The notes: a model not told the origin generated them from the letters alone. A DNA stretch of 25,997 nucleotides from Candidatus Pelagibacter sp. (GCA_002692325.1 NZJU01000047.1:19809-45805), one strand, 5' to 3'; counted from the stretch's first letter, positions 1-8,927 are shown. Program-made: numbers and translations.

Positions 1-872
1 CAATGAAGCATAAATTCTTTATTGTGCTCAATTAAAACATTTCCAGCTCCATGAGTTATACATTTTGGTTTTCCTGTAGTTCCACTTGAAAAGAGAATAT
101 AAATAGGGTGATTAAAATCAAATTTTTCAAATATTTCGTCCAAATTTATTTCTAAGGTATCTTCAAAGTCAGTATAATTCCTTAAATTTTCTTTATCTTT
201 TTTATTATAGTTAAACGCAATTACTTTTTGTATTGATGGTATTTGTTTTAAAATTTCCTCAGTCTTATCTATGATATTTATTTTTTTTCCACTATAAAAG
301 TAGTAATCACACGTGATAAAAACTCTAGGTTCAATTTGTTTGAATCTATCGACTACACCTTGAACTCCAAAATCAGGAGAGCAAGAAGACCATATTATTC
401 CATTTTTTGCACAAGCCAAAAAACAAATTACGGACTCTATCTTATTAGGAACATAAGCCGCTACTCTATCTCCTTTTTTAAGATTCAATTTTTTTAAATA
501 AGAAGAAAATTTACAAACTTTTTTATATAACTCACTCCAGGTTATATTTTCTTCAAATCCTTTCTCGGATAAAAAATTAATCGCTAGTTCATCAGATTTT
601 TTTTTAAGTATATTTTCTGAATAATTTAGCTTTGAGTCAGGAAAAAATTTTGTCTTATTGAAAATTTTATTCTTTTCAATAACTACATTTCCTTTATCAC
701 CTATTATCTTTGAGAAGTCCCAAAATTTTGACCAAAAGATTTCTGGATTACTAACTGTCCATTCCCATAGCAATTTAAAGTTTTTAGAAGAATTAATTTT
801 TACAAATTTGCTAAATTCCTCTAATAGAGAATTATCAGATCTTTTTTTTGATGGTTCCCATAAAAACTTCAT
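1..872 (-). CDS. aacS: acetoacetyl-CoA synthetase, N-terminal part (cut by window edge)
   Basis: This gene activates acetoacetate to acetoacetyl-CoA using ATP and CoA, in the cytoplasm. It reads from an ATG at 872 leftward and stays open to the first base, giving about 290 residues of a family that is usually about 650. The protein opens MKFLWEPS, and the LWEPS motif near the start is typical of the ACAS_N region of this family. Further in are a VCKFSSYLKKLNLKKGDRVA stretch, CAKNGIIWSSCSPDFG, and the ATP-binding P-loop motif YILFSSGTTGKPK at about residue 257 (plus-strand bases near 70-105). That order matches acyl-adenylate-forming enzymes, and the WSSCSPDFG block favours AacS over acetyl-CoA synthetase. 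The C-terminal subdomain lies outside the window. The gene diverges from aceE with 266 bp between the starts, so the two acetyl-CoA-related genes may share a control region. Confidence 0.85.
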   Translation of the reverse strand, partial: MKFLWEPSKKRSDNSLLEEFSKFVKINSSKNFKLLWEWTVSNPEIFWSKFWDFSKIIGDKGNVVIEKNKIFNKTKFFPDSKLNYSENILKKKSDELAINFLSEKGFEENITWSELYKKVCKFSSYLKKLNLKKGDRVAAYVPNKIESVICFLACAKNGIIWSSCSPDFGVQGVVDRFKQIEPRVFITCDYYFYSGKKINIIDKTEEILKQIPSIQKVIAFNYNKKDKENLRNYTDFEDTLEINLDEIFEKFDFNHPIYILFSSGTTGKPKCITHGAGNVLIEHNKEFMLH

Positions 873-873
873 A

Positions 874-888
874 AAGCTAAATTAGCTT
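874..888. repeat. 15-bp palindrome at the aacS start (candidate operator)
   Basis: The bases AAGCTAA-A-TTAGCTT form a perfect 7-1-7 inverted repeat that ends one base upstream of the aacS ATG (at 872). Its position would suit a repressor site or a small mRNA hairpin covering the start. In DNA this AT-rich such palindromes also arise by chance, so the regulatory reading is only inference. Confidence 0.3.
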
Positions 889-1096
889 ATAAATTATCTT
901 AATAGGTATTTTTTTAATAGGATTTTTTGAACTAGCATTTCATTGCCAGATCGAATTTCTCTATTTTTAAAGAGTATCTTAATTAACCATTTCATATAAT
1001 AAATATTTCAAAATTTGTGGACCAAAAAACGGGTAAAATGTGACGAAATATTTGCGAAAAGACTAAAAAAGCCTCAATTTTGGGATTTATTAATGA

Positions 1097-1131
1097 ATGA
1101 ATTTTTTATAAATTCATCTTCAGATTATAAT
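1097..1131 (+). promoter_or_regulatory. candidate aceE promoter with inverted repeat; near-leaderless start
   Basis: A perfect TATAAT lies at 1126-1131, only seven bases before the aceE ATG at 1139, so transcription would begin at or next to the start codon. No ribosome binding site precedes the ATG. The matching -35 position (about 1103-1108, TTTTTA) is poor. An inverted repeat ATGAATTT-N5-AAATTCAT (1097-1117) overlaps that -35 position and could be an operator for a pyruvate-responsive or other regulator. The motif and repeat are seen directly; function is inference. Confidence 0.45.
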
Positions 1132-1138
1132 ACAATTT

Positions 1139-4100
1139 ATGGCTCAAAACATTTCAGTCCCAGACATAGGTGATTTCAAAGACGTAGAAGTAATAGAAAT
1201 TCTTGTAAAACCTGGTGATCAAATAAAAAAGAATGATCCAATAGTTACAATTGAAAGTGACAAATCGAGTGTAGAGATCCCCTCTCCCTCAGCGGGACAA
1301 GTAAAAGATTTAAAAGTAAAAATTGGCGATAAAGTATCTGAAGGTAGTTTGCTTGCTACGATCGATAATGGCCAGGTAGTTAAAAAATCTGAACAAGAGG
1401 TAAAAAAGGAGGTTATAAAAAAAGAAGAGCCAATTTATGAAGAACCAAAAGGTAATGGTAATTTAAAACCTGTTTCTCAAGTCAAAAAAGTTTTTGCTCA
1501 GCCAGCATCTAAAGATGATATTGATCCAGTTGAAACAAATGAGTGGATTGAGTCGCTAAACGCAGTTATCGAAACAGATGGAGCTCCTAGAGCAAGCTAT
1601 TTACTCAATAAAGTTATCGATCAAGCTTATAAATCAGGTTTAGTTCTTCCAGATACTAGAACAACACCTTATATTAATACAATTCCTCCTGAGGCAGAAG
1701 CAAAATCACCGGGAGATCAAAATATTGAAAAAAAAATTAGAGCTTACATTAGATGGAATGCAGCAGCTATGGTAGTCAAAGCTAACAAAAAAAGTTCTGA
1801 ACTTGGTGGCCATATTGGTACTTTTGCATCAGCTGCAACTCTTTATGATATTGGTATGAATCATTTTTGGAGAGCAAAAAATAATAATTTTGGTGGAGAC
1901 CTTATTTATTTTCAAGGTCATTCAGCTCCTGGTATGTATGCCAGAGCTTTTTTAGAGGGAAGACTTACTGCCAAACAACTGGATGGTTTTAGACAAGAGG
2001 TTGCCAAAGGAGGATTATCCTCCTATCCTCATCCTTGGTTGATGCCAAATTTTTGGCAGTTTCCGACTGTATCGATGGGACTTGGACCAATCATGGCGAT
2101 CTATCAAGCCCGTTTTTTAAAATATTTGATAAATAGAGGTTTAATAAAAGATGAGGGAAGAAAAATTTGGGTTTTTTTAGGTGATGGTGAAATGGATGAA
2201 CCAGAGTCACTCGGAGCAATAGGTTTGGCTGCAAGAGAAAAACTTGATAATTTAATTTTTGTAATTAATTGCAATCTTCAAAGGTTAGACGGTCCAGTTA
2301 GAGGAAATGGAAAGATTATTCAAGAGCTTGAAGGAAGTTTTAGGGGCACAGGTTGGAATGTGATTAAGGTAATCTGGGGCTCGTACTGGGATAAACTTTT
2401 AATCAAAGACAAGTCTGGACTGCTCGTAAAAAGAATGAATGAATGCGTTGATGGTGAATATCAGGCGTTTAAAGCAAAAGATGGAGCATATGTCAGAGAG
2501 AAGTTTTTTGGAAAATACCCTGAGCTTAAAGAAATGGTCTCTACTATGACTGATAAAGATATATGGAGATTAAATAGAGGAGGTCATGATCCTCACAAAG
2601 TTTATGCTGCATATCATTCAGCAATGCAGCATGTTGGTTCTCCTTCAGTGATATTGACGAAAACAATTAAAGGATACGGTATGGGTAAATCTGGGGAAAG
2701 TATAAATACTACTCACCAACAAAAAAAATTGGATGAAAATGATTTACTTTATTATAGAGATAGATTTGGCGTACCTCTAACAGACAAACAGGTAAAAGAT
2801 ATTGAATACTTTAAACCCAAAGAGGACTCTGAGGAAATGAAATATCTTAAGAATTGTAGGTTGAAATTGGGAGGCTTTATTCCTGAGAGATCCTCTTACG
2901 CAAAATCAATTAAGGCTCCACCAAAAGACATTTTTGAAAATTTTATGAAATCGACCGGAGATAAAGAAATGTCCACAACGATGGCCCTTGTTCGAATGAT
3001 GACTTCTTTGCTTAGAGATAAAAATCTTTCACAAAGGCTTGTTCCTATCATACCTGACGAAGCCAGAACTTTTGGGATGGAGGGTTTTTTTCAAAAAATA
3101 GGGATTTATGCTCACGAAGGTCAAAAATATGAACCTGTAGACTCTGAACAATTAAGCTCTTACAGGGAGGATAAAAAAGGTCAAGTTTTAGAGGAAGGAA
3201 TTACTGAGTCTGGTGCGATGTCTTCTTGGATTGCAGCAGGTACATCTTATTCTAATCATGATTTGGAGATGATACCCATTTATATTTTTTACTCAATGTT
3301 TGGATTTCAAAGAGTTGGTGACTTAGCTTGGGCAGCTGGAGATTCGCAAGCTAGGGGTTTCCTTATTGGCGCAACAGCTGGAAGGACCACACTTGCAGGA
3401 GAGGGATTACAACATCAAGATGGTCATAGCCATTTGTTGGCATCTAATATTCCAAATTGTGTTAGTTATGATCCTACTTTTGCTTATGAAATGGCAACAA
3501 TCTTTAGAGACGGTATTAAGAGAATGCACGAAAAAAAAGAAAATATTTTTTATTATATTACTGCGATGAATGAAAATTATTCTCACCCAGAAAAACCAAA
3601 GGGTTGCGACGAAGGTATTCTAAAAGGAATGTACTTATATAAAGAATATAACAATAAAGGAAAAACTAAAGTTCAGCTTTTAGGATCAGGGACGATATTA
3701 AGAGAGATAATCTCGGCCGCAAAAATTTTATCCGATGATTATGGTATAGACTCAGACGTATGGAGTGTAACTAGTTTTAATGAATTAAGAAGAGAAGGTA
3801 TGGAAACAGAGAGATGGAATCTTTTAAACCCTGACGAGAAAATAAAAAAATCATATGTTCAAAAATGCTTAGAAAAAAGAGATGGGCCGATAATTGCAGC
3901 CTCTGATTATACGAGATCTTTTTCGGACCAAATTAGACCCTACACAGAAAAACCGTTTTATTCTTTGGGAACAGATGGATATGGTCGAAGTGATACAAGA
4001 AAAAACTTAAGAAAATTTTTTGAAGTTGATAAGGAGCACATTGTGGCTTACACACTTAGTGCGTTAGCAAAGGAACAACTAATAGAGACAAAAAAGGCTG

Positions 4101-4159
4101 AGAAAGCTATTAAAAAATTTAAGATTGATAAAGAAAAAGTTTTTCCCTCTAATTTATAA
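1139..4159 (+). CDS. aceE: pyruvate dehydrogenase E1, homodimeric AceE type, with fused N-terminal lipoyl domain
   Basis: This is the thiamine-diphosphate E1 of the pyruvate dehydrogenase complex, which decarboxylates pyruvate and passes the acetyl group to lipoyl groups. Residues about 5-75 are a full lipoyl domain with the modifiable lysine K42 in ESDKSS. A Lys/Glu-rich linker (about 77-125) follows, then an E1 of about 880 residues, close to E. coli AceE (887). The E1 part starts at DIDPVETNEW. It carries the ThDP motif GDGEMDEPE (from residue 348), NCNLQRLDGP, the loop histidine H526 (equivalent to E. coli H407 by my alignment), DEARTFGMEG, and GTDGYGRSDTRKNLR near the end. A lipoyl domain on E1 is not the usual layout. 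The ATG lacks a ribosome site and lies just after a TATAAT. The stop is two bases before aceF. Function is very likely; why the lipoyl domain is there is open. Confidence 0.97.
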   Translation: MAQNISVPDIGDFKDVEVIEILVKPGDQIKKNDPIVTIESDKSSVEIPSPSAGQVKDLKVKIGDKVSEGSLLATIDNGQVVKKSEQEVKKEVIKKEEPIYEEPKGNGNLKPVSQVKKVFAQPASKDDIDPVETNEWIESLNAVIETDGAPRASYLLNKVIDQAYKSGLVLPDTRTTPYINTIPPEAEAKSPGDQNIEKKIRAYIRWNAAAMVVKANKKSSELGGHIGTFASAATLYDIGMNHFWRAKNNNFGGDLIYFQGHSAPGMYARAFLEGRLTAKQLDGFRQEVAKGGLSSYPHPWLMPNFWQFPTVSMGLGPIMAIYQARFLKYLINRGLIKDEGRKIWVFLGDGEMDEPESLGAIGLAAREKLDNLIFVINCNLQRLDGPVRGNGKIIQELEGSFRGTGWNVIKVIWGSYWDKLLIKDKSGLLVKRMNECVDGEYQAFKAKDGAYVREKFFGKYPELKEMVSTMTDKDIWRLNRGGHDPHKVYAAYHSAMQHVGSPSVILTKTIKGYGMGKSGESINTTHQQKKLDENDLLYYRDRFGVPLTDKQVKDIEYFKPKEDSEEMKYLKNCRLKLGGFIPERSSYAKSIKAPPKDIFENFMKSTGDKEMSTTMALVRMMTSLLRDKNLSQRLVPIIPDEARTFGMEGFFQKIGIYAHEGQKYEPVDSEQLSSYREDKKGQVLEEGITESGAMSSWIAAGTSYSNHDLEMIPIYIFYSMFGFQRVGDLAWAAGDSQARGFLIGATAGRTTLAGEGLQHQDGHSHLLASNIPNCVSYDPTFAYEMATIFRDGIKRMHEKKENIFYYITAMNENYSHPEKPKGCDEGILKGMYLYKEYNNKGKTKVQLLGSGTILREIISAAKILSDDYGIDSDVWSVTSFNELRREGMETERWNLLNPDEKIKKSYVQKCLEKRDGPIIAASDYTRSFSDQIRPYTEKPFYSLGTDGYGRSDTRKNLRKFFEVDKEHIVAYTLSALAKEQLIETKKAEKAIKKFKIDKEKVFPSNL

Positions 4160-4161
4160 TT

Positions 4162-5427
4162 ATGGCCAAGACAAAGATTCTTATTCCAGATATGGGTGAC
4201 TTCAAAGATGTAGAAATAATTGAAGTTTTAGTTAAAGAAGGTCAAAATATAAAAAAGAATGATTCTTTAATTACATTAGAAAGTGACAAATCAAGTGTTG
4301 AAGTACCTTCCACACACGAAGGAATAGTTGAAAAAATAAATGTAAAAGTAGGTGATAAAGTAAATAAAGGAGACTTAATTCTAAACTTAATATCTGACAC
4401 TGAAACAGTTCAGAAAAAGGAAAATGTTAGTGAAGACCAAGTTTTGAGAAATGAAAAACAAAATTTTAAAGAGAAGAAAGAGGAACAAGTAAAATCAAAA
4501 GAAAGCGTACCCGCAATATCATCTTTGACTAGTGGAACTAAGTCAGCAAGCCCAAAAGTTAGAAAATTTGCGAGAGAACTTGGTAAAAATATATCTGAAA
4601 TACCCGGCTCAGAAAGAGGTGGAAGAGTAAATGAAGAAGACATAAAAAAATATGTAAGAACTCAACCTTTTACTCAATTAAAAGACGAAAAAAAAATATA
4701 TAAAGAGGAATACGACCATAAAGAATTTGGAGAGGTAGAAATAAGAGATTTGCCCAGAGTAAAGAAAATATCTGGACCTCAATTAGTTAGGTCGTGGACA
4801 GAAATTCCACATGTAACTCAACATGACGAGATTGATATTACTGAAATGGAGAAATTTAGATCTTCATTGATTGACTATTACACTGGAGAAAAAATTTCAG
4901 TAACACCCTTGGCATTTATCACCAAAGCAGTTGTAAAGGCGCTTCAGGAATATCCAAACTTTAATTGTTCTTTAGGACCTAACAATAAAGTGTTTTATAA
5001 AAAATACATTCATATAGGATTTGCTGTAGATACTCCTCACGGTTTAATGGTTCCTAAACTTAGAAATGTTGATCAAATGGATATAAAAGTAATTGGTCAG
5101 GAATTAAGAAGAGTTAGTAGAGAATGTAGGGATCTAAAAATTGATAAAAAAGAATTTTTTGGTGGCTCTATTACTATCTCAAGCTTAGGTGGAATTGGCG
5201 GAACATTTTTTACTCCAATTATAAATCCTCCAGAAGTTGCAATTTTAGGTGTTGGAAAAAGTTTTGAAAAAATAACCAAATTAAACGGTCAAGTAAGATC
5301 TAGAAAAATGCTTCCTATATCTCTATCTTATGACCACAGAATGATTGATGGAGCGGAGGCAGCGAGATTTTGCGTTCACCTCGGTCAAAGTTTAGGTAAA
5401 GATTTTGCTTTCAAGCTTGCTGTCTAG
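4162..5427 (+). CDS. aceF: pyruvate dehydrogenase E2, dihydrolipoyl acetyltransferase, single lipoyl domain
   Basis: This E2 transfers acetyl groups from lipoyl-lysine to CoA and forms the core of the complex. It has one lipoyl domain (residues about 6-76, lysine K43 in ESDKSS), a charged linker, a peripheral-subunit-binding domain (about 128-166, SPKVRKFARELGKNISEIPG), and a catalytic domain (about 190-421) ending in the active-site motif SYDHRMIDG with H392 and D396. At 421 residues it is much shorter than E. coli AceF (630, three lipoyl domains). Its lipoyl domain is about 42/70 identical by hand count to the one fused to E1 next door, which suggests duplication. The gene starts two bases after aceE ends, with no ribosome site, so translational coupling is likely. 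No E3 (lpd) gene is in the window. Confidence 0.97.
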   Translation: MAKTKILIPDMGDFKDVEIIEVLVKEGQNIKKNDSLITLESDKSSVEVPSTHEGIVEKINVKVGDKVNKGDLILNLISDTETVQKKENVSEDQVLRNEKQNFKEKKEEQVKSKESVPAISSLTSGTKSASPKVRKFARELGKNISEIPGSERGGRVNEEDIKKYVRTQPFTQLKDEKKIYKEEYDHKEFGEVEIRDLPRVKKISGPQLVRSWTEIPHVTQHDEIDITEMEKFRSSLIDYYTGEKISVTPLAFITKAVVKALQEYPNFNCSLGPNNKVFYKKYIHIGFAVDTPHGLMVPKLRNVDQMDIKVIGQELRRVSRECRDLKIDKKEFFGGSITISSLGGIGGTFFTPIINPPEVAILGVGKSFEKITKLNGQVRSRKMLPISLSYDHRMIDGAEAARFCVHLGQSLGKDFAFKLAV

Positions 5428-5450
5428 AAAAAATTAAATTAGTAAATGTC

Positions 5451-6353
5451 ATGAGAAATAATTTAATTCCTATTTCCTGTGCCCTCGGCTGTTCTTTTCT
5501 TTGGGGCACTACGTTCGTTGCGCAAGATACCGGTATGGATTTTATCGGTCCATACACATTTTGCGCCTCTAGATTGTTTATTGGTTTTTTTGGACTATTA
5601 CCTTTTTTAATATATTTTGAATTTGATAAATTAAAGCAAATTAATTTTAATTTTCAAAAGGTTCTATTATATACATTAATTCTTGGATCGATATTTGGAT
5701 TAGCAAATATTTTTCAACAAGTTTCACTGTTATACACCGACATTGCTAATTCAGCAGTCTTCACTGTTCTTTATGTGGTAATAGTACCTGTAGTTTCATA
5801 TTTTATCTTCTCTTTAAAAGTTCATTCATCCATTTGGCCTTCGGTAACTTTATGTTTAATTGGTGGTTTACTTCTTAGTGAAATAAAAAATTATGATGTA
5901 AGATATGGTGACACTCTTGTGATTATTGGAGCTTTTTTTTGGGCTTTTCACATAATTTTCATATCTAAAATTTTAAAATTTTTTAATTTCCCAATTGCTA
6001 TCGCGACTTTTCAATGTTTAGTTGCTGGAATATTTTGTTCAGTTCCTGCGCTTGCTTTAGAAACGGTATCAATTAGTCTTATTTCAAAAGAGATTAAAGA
6101 ATTATTATATGCTGGTATTTTATCTAGCGGTGTTGCTTTTATGTTGCAAGCTTATGCTCAAAGAGTTTTGCAACCTGCATCAGTCGCAATTATCTTTTCG
6201 TTAGAGGGCGTGTTTGCTTCTATATTTGGATGGATAATTTTAGATCAATTTTTAAATGAGATAAAGATATTTGGAATTCTTATAATATTACTAGCAGTAA
6301 TATTTTCACAATTGATGCCAATTTATGGTAAAAAAAAGTATGGACGAATCTAA
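5451..6353 (+). CDS. DMT-superfamily transporter (EamA type)
   Basis: This is an inner-membrane protein of 300 residues, almost entirely hydrophobic, consistent with about ten membrane segments in two EamA repeats. It starts with ISCALGCSFLWGTTFVAQDTG, whose FLWGTTFVA motif is typical of the first EamA helix. The second repeat carries the family-like GDTLVIIGAFFWAFHIIFISK and ends ILDQFLNEIKIFGILIILLA. Members export amino acids, nucleobases or other small metabolites; the substrate cannot be read from this sequence. The start lies 23 bp after aceF, and the 3' end overlaps the next gene, so it is probably co-transcribed with the dehydrogenase genes. Confidence 0.9.
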   Translation: MRNNLIPISCALGCSFLWGTTFVAQDTGMDFIGPYTFCASRLFIGFFGLLPFLIYFEFDKLKQINFNFQKVLLYTLILGSIFGLANIFQQVSLLYTDIANSAVFTVLYVVIVPVVSYFIFSLKVHSSIWPSVTLCLIGGLLLSEIKNYDVRYGDTLVIIGAFFWAFHIIFISKILKFFNFPIAIATFQCLVAGIFCSVPALALETVSISLISKEIKELLYAGILSSGVAFMLQAYAQRVLQPASVAIIFSLEGVFASIFGWIILDQFLNEIKIFGILIILLAVIFSQLMPIYGKKKYGRI

Positions 6354-6717
6354 TCAAGGTTTTATGAAATATCTTGGCGGTTTAAATTTGATTAGAATTG
6401 ACGATATTAATTATAAATTTAGTGTTGAAGTCAAAGATATGCACTTAAATACTGGAAAAATTGCTCACGGAGGATTTCTATCAACAATAGCTGATGCAGG
6501 AATGGGTACAGCTGCGCATCAAATAGCAGGAGACAAAAGATGCGTTACTATAAATCTAGATATGAAATTTATATCTGCAGGATTTCTTGGCGATAAACTT
6601 GTTGGTAAAGTAAAAATTTTGAAAAAAACCAAGACTTTAGTTTTTATTTACTGTGAAATCTTGAATTCAAGCGACATAGTTGCATCTGCAAGCGGTACTT
6701 GGAAAATACTACAATAG
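6340..6717 (+). CDS. PaaI-family hotdog thioesterase
   Basis: This is a small acyl-CoA thioesterase of the hotdog fold. The core reads HLNTGKIAHGGFLSTIADAG, with the HGG motif and following aspartate seen in PaaI/YbgC-like enzymes, then a VTINLDMKFISAG strand and GKVKILKKTKTLVFIYCEI. I prefer the ATG at 6340, giving 125 residues and a MDESNQGFMKYLG start that fits the family. An in-frame ATG at 6325 would add five residues. Either way the gene overlaps the end of the transporter gene (by 14 or 29 nt). Cellular substrate is unknown; the neighbouring acyl-CoA genes make release of CoA from a side product plausible. Confidence 0.85.
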   Translation: MDESNQGFMKYLGGLNLIRIDDINYKFSVEVKDMHLNTGKIAHGGFLSTIADAGMGTAAHQIAGDKRCVTINLDMKFISAGFLGDKLVGKVKILKKTKTLVFIYCEILNSSDIVASASGTWKILQ

Positions 6718-6723
6718 TATTAG

Positions 6724-8157
6724 ATGTTTTCAAAAACTGTAATAATATCAACTTTCTTTTTCTTGATTTTAATAAAGAGTGCATCAGCTAATTTTTTTAA
6801 AAATATAACTGGTATGATAGAGAACAATTACGAGAGCTTAAGATATGGTATTTCAGTTGCTGATGTGAATAACGATGGGAATTACGAATTTATAGTTGCG
6901 GGGTTTGGAAGTGAGAATTTGGCTCTTGCCTATAAAGATAAAAAGTTAAAAAATATTATCAATAATGAAAAATTTGCAGATAATAAAAGTTTCACTATAG
7001 GAGTCGCTGCTTGCGATATTGACTCTGATGGGTATGAGGAGATTTACTTTCTTAATACTGACACATACAGCGGGGAGAAAAAATACTCTGATCGATTAAT
7101 AGACTTAAAGGGTAAAAAATTTTTTGACATTTTTGAACAGAAGAAAAACCAAACCGACTTAAATTTTACAGCAGGTCGTTCAGTTGTTTGTGTTGATAGA
7201 GAGGGTAATGGTAAATATGGTATTTATGTTGCAAATTATGGCGGGCCAACAAGATTTTATGAGAAGTTGAAAGGAAAAATAACCGATAGAGCGAAAGAAT
7301 TTGGTTTGAATAAAATAACTGGAGGTCGAGCGGTAGTTTCAGGTCATATTTTGTCCGACAATATTGATATTTTTGCTGCTAATGAAAGAGGGGTCAATTT
7401 TTTGTATAAAAATATAGATGGCACTTTTTATGATGTAGCGTCAATATATAATGTTTTAGATCCTTTTGAAAATGGAAGAGGAACTGCATTAAGTGATGTT
7501 TTGTATAGAGGACAATTAGATATTATTTCTGGAAATTGGGACGGAGAACACCGCGTATTTGTAAGAAGAAAAAATTTGTTTGAAGATATTGCAACTAAAT
7601 CATTTAAAACACCTTCTAAGATTCGAACGATAATTTCTGCAGATTTTGACAATGATGGATATGATGAAATTTTTTTAAATAATATTGGGGAGCCAAATAA
7701 ATTATTTAGAATTAAAGATAATGGCAAACTGGAAGAGATTGATATAACACCAAATTCTGAGATAAACGGCCTTGGTACAGGGGCGGCGGTAGCTGATATA
7801 GATAAAGATGGTATTCTTGAGCTATTAATTGCACATGGAGAAACAGGAAATCAAGTACTTACGCTCTATAAAGCTGATGTAAAAAAAAATCAAAATTTTT
7901 TAAGGATTAAAGCTTTAAACAAAAATGATGCTCCTGCAAGAGGAGCTTCGGTTACACTGATATCTAATTTAAGAAAGCACACAAAAACAATCGACTCTGG
8001 ATCTGGATATTTGTGTCAAATGGAACCTGTGGCTCACTATGGTATTAGAGACAACGAAAAAGATATAAAGATTCAAATTAAATGGACCAATGGGAAAATT
8101 AATGAGTATAAAATTAAAGAAATTGGTAAAATGTATACCTTTAAAGAAAGTAAATAA
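6724..8157 (+). CDS. secreted FG-GAP/VCBS repeat protein with C-terminal ASPIC/UnbV domain (CRTAC1-like)
   Basis: The protein of 477 residues begins with a signal peptide (MFSKTVIISTFFFLILIKSASA, cleavage likely after SASA), so it is exported. The body is a repeat propeller with calcium-loop motifs DVNNDGNYEF, DIDSDGYEEIYF, DREGNGKYGIYV, DFDNDGYDEIFL and DIDKDGILELLI, typical of FG-GAP/VCBS repeats. The last 80 residues match the ASPIC/UnbV pattern, with ARGASVTLISN and IKIQIKWTNGK. This architecture resembles CRTAC1-like surface proteins, whose role in bacteria is mostly unknown; adhesion or binding is possible. The gene starts six bases after the thioesterase stop. Its stop is one base from the stop of the convergent gene on the other strand. 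Confidence 0.88.
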   Translation: MFSKTVIISTFFFLILIKSASANFFKNITGMIENNYESLRYGISVADVNNDGNYEFIVAGFGSENLALAYKDKKLKNIINNEKFADNKSFTIGVAACDIDSDGYEEIYFLNTDTYSGEKKYSDRLIDLKGKKFFDIFEQKKNQTDLNFTAGRSVVCVDREGNGKYGIYVANYGGPTRFYEKLKGKITDRAKEFGLNKITGGRAVVSGHILSDNIDIFAANERGVNFLYKNIDGTFYDVASIYNVLDPFENGRGTALSDVLYRGQLDIISGNWDGEHRVFVRRKNLFEDIATKSFKTPSKIRTIISADFDNDGYDEIFLNNIGEPNKLFRIKDNGKLEEIDITPNSEINGLGTGAAVADIDKDGILELLIAHGETGNQVLTLYKADVKKNQNFLRIKALNKNDAPARGASVTLISNLRKHTKTIDSGSGYLCQMEPVAHYGIRDNEKDIKIQIKWTNGKINEYKIKEIGKMYTFKESK

Positions 8158-8158
8158 A

Positions 8159-8863
8159 CTATCTTGCCATCCTAATAAATATATCGCCCATGCCAATATT
8201 CATTTCATCTAAGGGTATATCATTTTTAAAAGCACAAAAACTTCCAGTAATTTCATTTGACTTAATTTTATTTATGTCTGCCTTTTTGCAATTTCTTGCA
8301 TTATACAGAAGGCCTATGACTAGCTTACCATCAACAACAAAAACTTCATCTTTATTAAGCTTTTGTTTATTGCAAAAATAATTTCTATTCACCTCTTTAG
8401 GAAAGTCTTTTTTTGAACAAGGATTATCAATTAATAGCACATTAATTTTCTTAGAAACATCTTTGAACTTATGCTTAATCTTTTTTACTTTAGTATAATT
8501 CATTAAGTCACATGAGCAAGGCCAGCAACATCTATACAAATCGCCACAGATATTTTTTTTCAATTTAATATCCTTAACAAAAATAAAATCAGGTTTCTCG
8601 CCTGGATTAATTAGTGAGCCAGACACTGGACAATAAAACTTATTATATTCTAAAAATTCATTATAGGTTAAATTTTGGTCTATTAAATACTTAAAAAATC
8701 TTGGCCCTGCAGCATTTCTATTTCCATCGGGGAAAATTTTTGACCAGTTGTTTACAAGATTTTCATAATAAAATTTTTTTTGCTGAAAATTAGTTTCACT
8801 TTTAGAAATAAAATTTGAAAATGATATGAATAGAATTAGAAAATAAAAGATTAATTTTTTCAT
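8159..8863 (-). CDS. secreted cysteine-rich protein of unknown function
   Basis: I do not recognise this family. The protein of 234 residues starts with a hydrophobic segment (about residues 4-20) that looks like a signal peptide or membrane anchor, placing the rest outside the cytoplasm. It has ten cysteines, at about 78, 106, 112, 113, 116, 118, 149, 164, 192 and 210. Five of these fall in a dense block CGDLYRCCWPCSCDL, which could bind a metal or iron-sulfur/heme group or form disulfides. FYCPVSGS and DNPCSKKD are further distinctive stretches. There are no obvious repeats and no enzymatic motif I can name. It ends one base from the convergent FG-GAP gene, and a 42-codon gene lies 64 bp upstream on the same strand. 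Confidence 0.8.
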   Translation of the reverse strand: MKKLIFYFLILFISFSNFISKSETNFQQKKFYYENLVNNWSKIFPDGNRNAAGPRFFKYLIDQNLTYNEFLEYNKFYCPVSGSLINPGEKPDFIFVKDIKLKKNICGDLYRCCWPCSCDLMNYTKVKKIKHKFKDVSKKINVLLIDNPCSKKDFPKEVNRNYFCNKQKLNKDEVFVVDGKLVIGLLYNARNCKKADINKIKSNEITGSFCAFKNDIPLDEMNIGMGDIFIRMAR

Positions 8864-8927
8864 TAATATACTTATAATTATTTTAAGTTTTCTTCACTGC
8901 GATTTTATGATGCTGTTTCGAAATGTT

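Noticed and set aside
658..885. + strand frame of 75 codons near the left edge
   Set aside because: It is antisense to aacS, whose frame shows clear AMP-ligase motifs; the + frame is random-like.
1093..1173. Small + strand frame of 26 codons overlapping the aceE start (ATG at 1093)
   Set aside because: It has no ribosome site, lies across the predicted aceE promoter, and would need transcription from further upstream; its sequence shows no sign of a real peptide.
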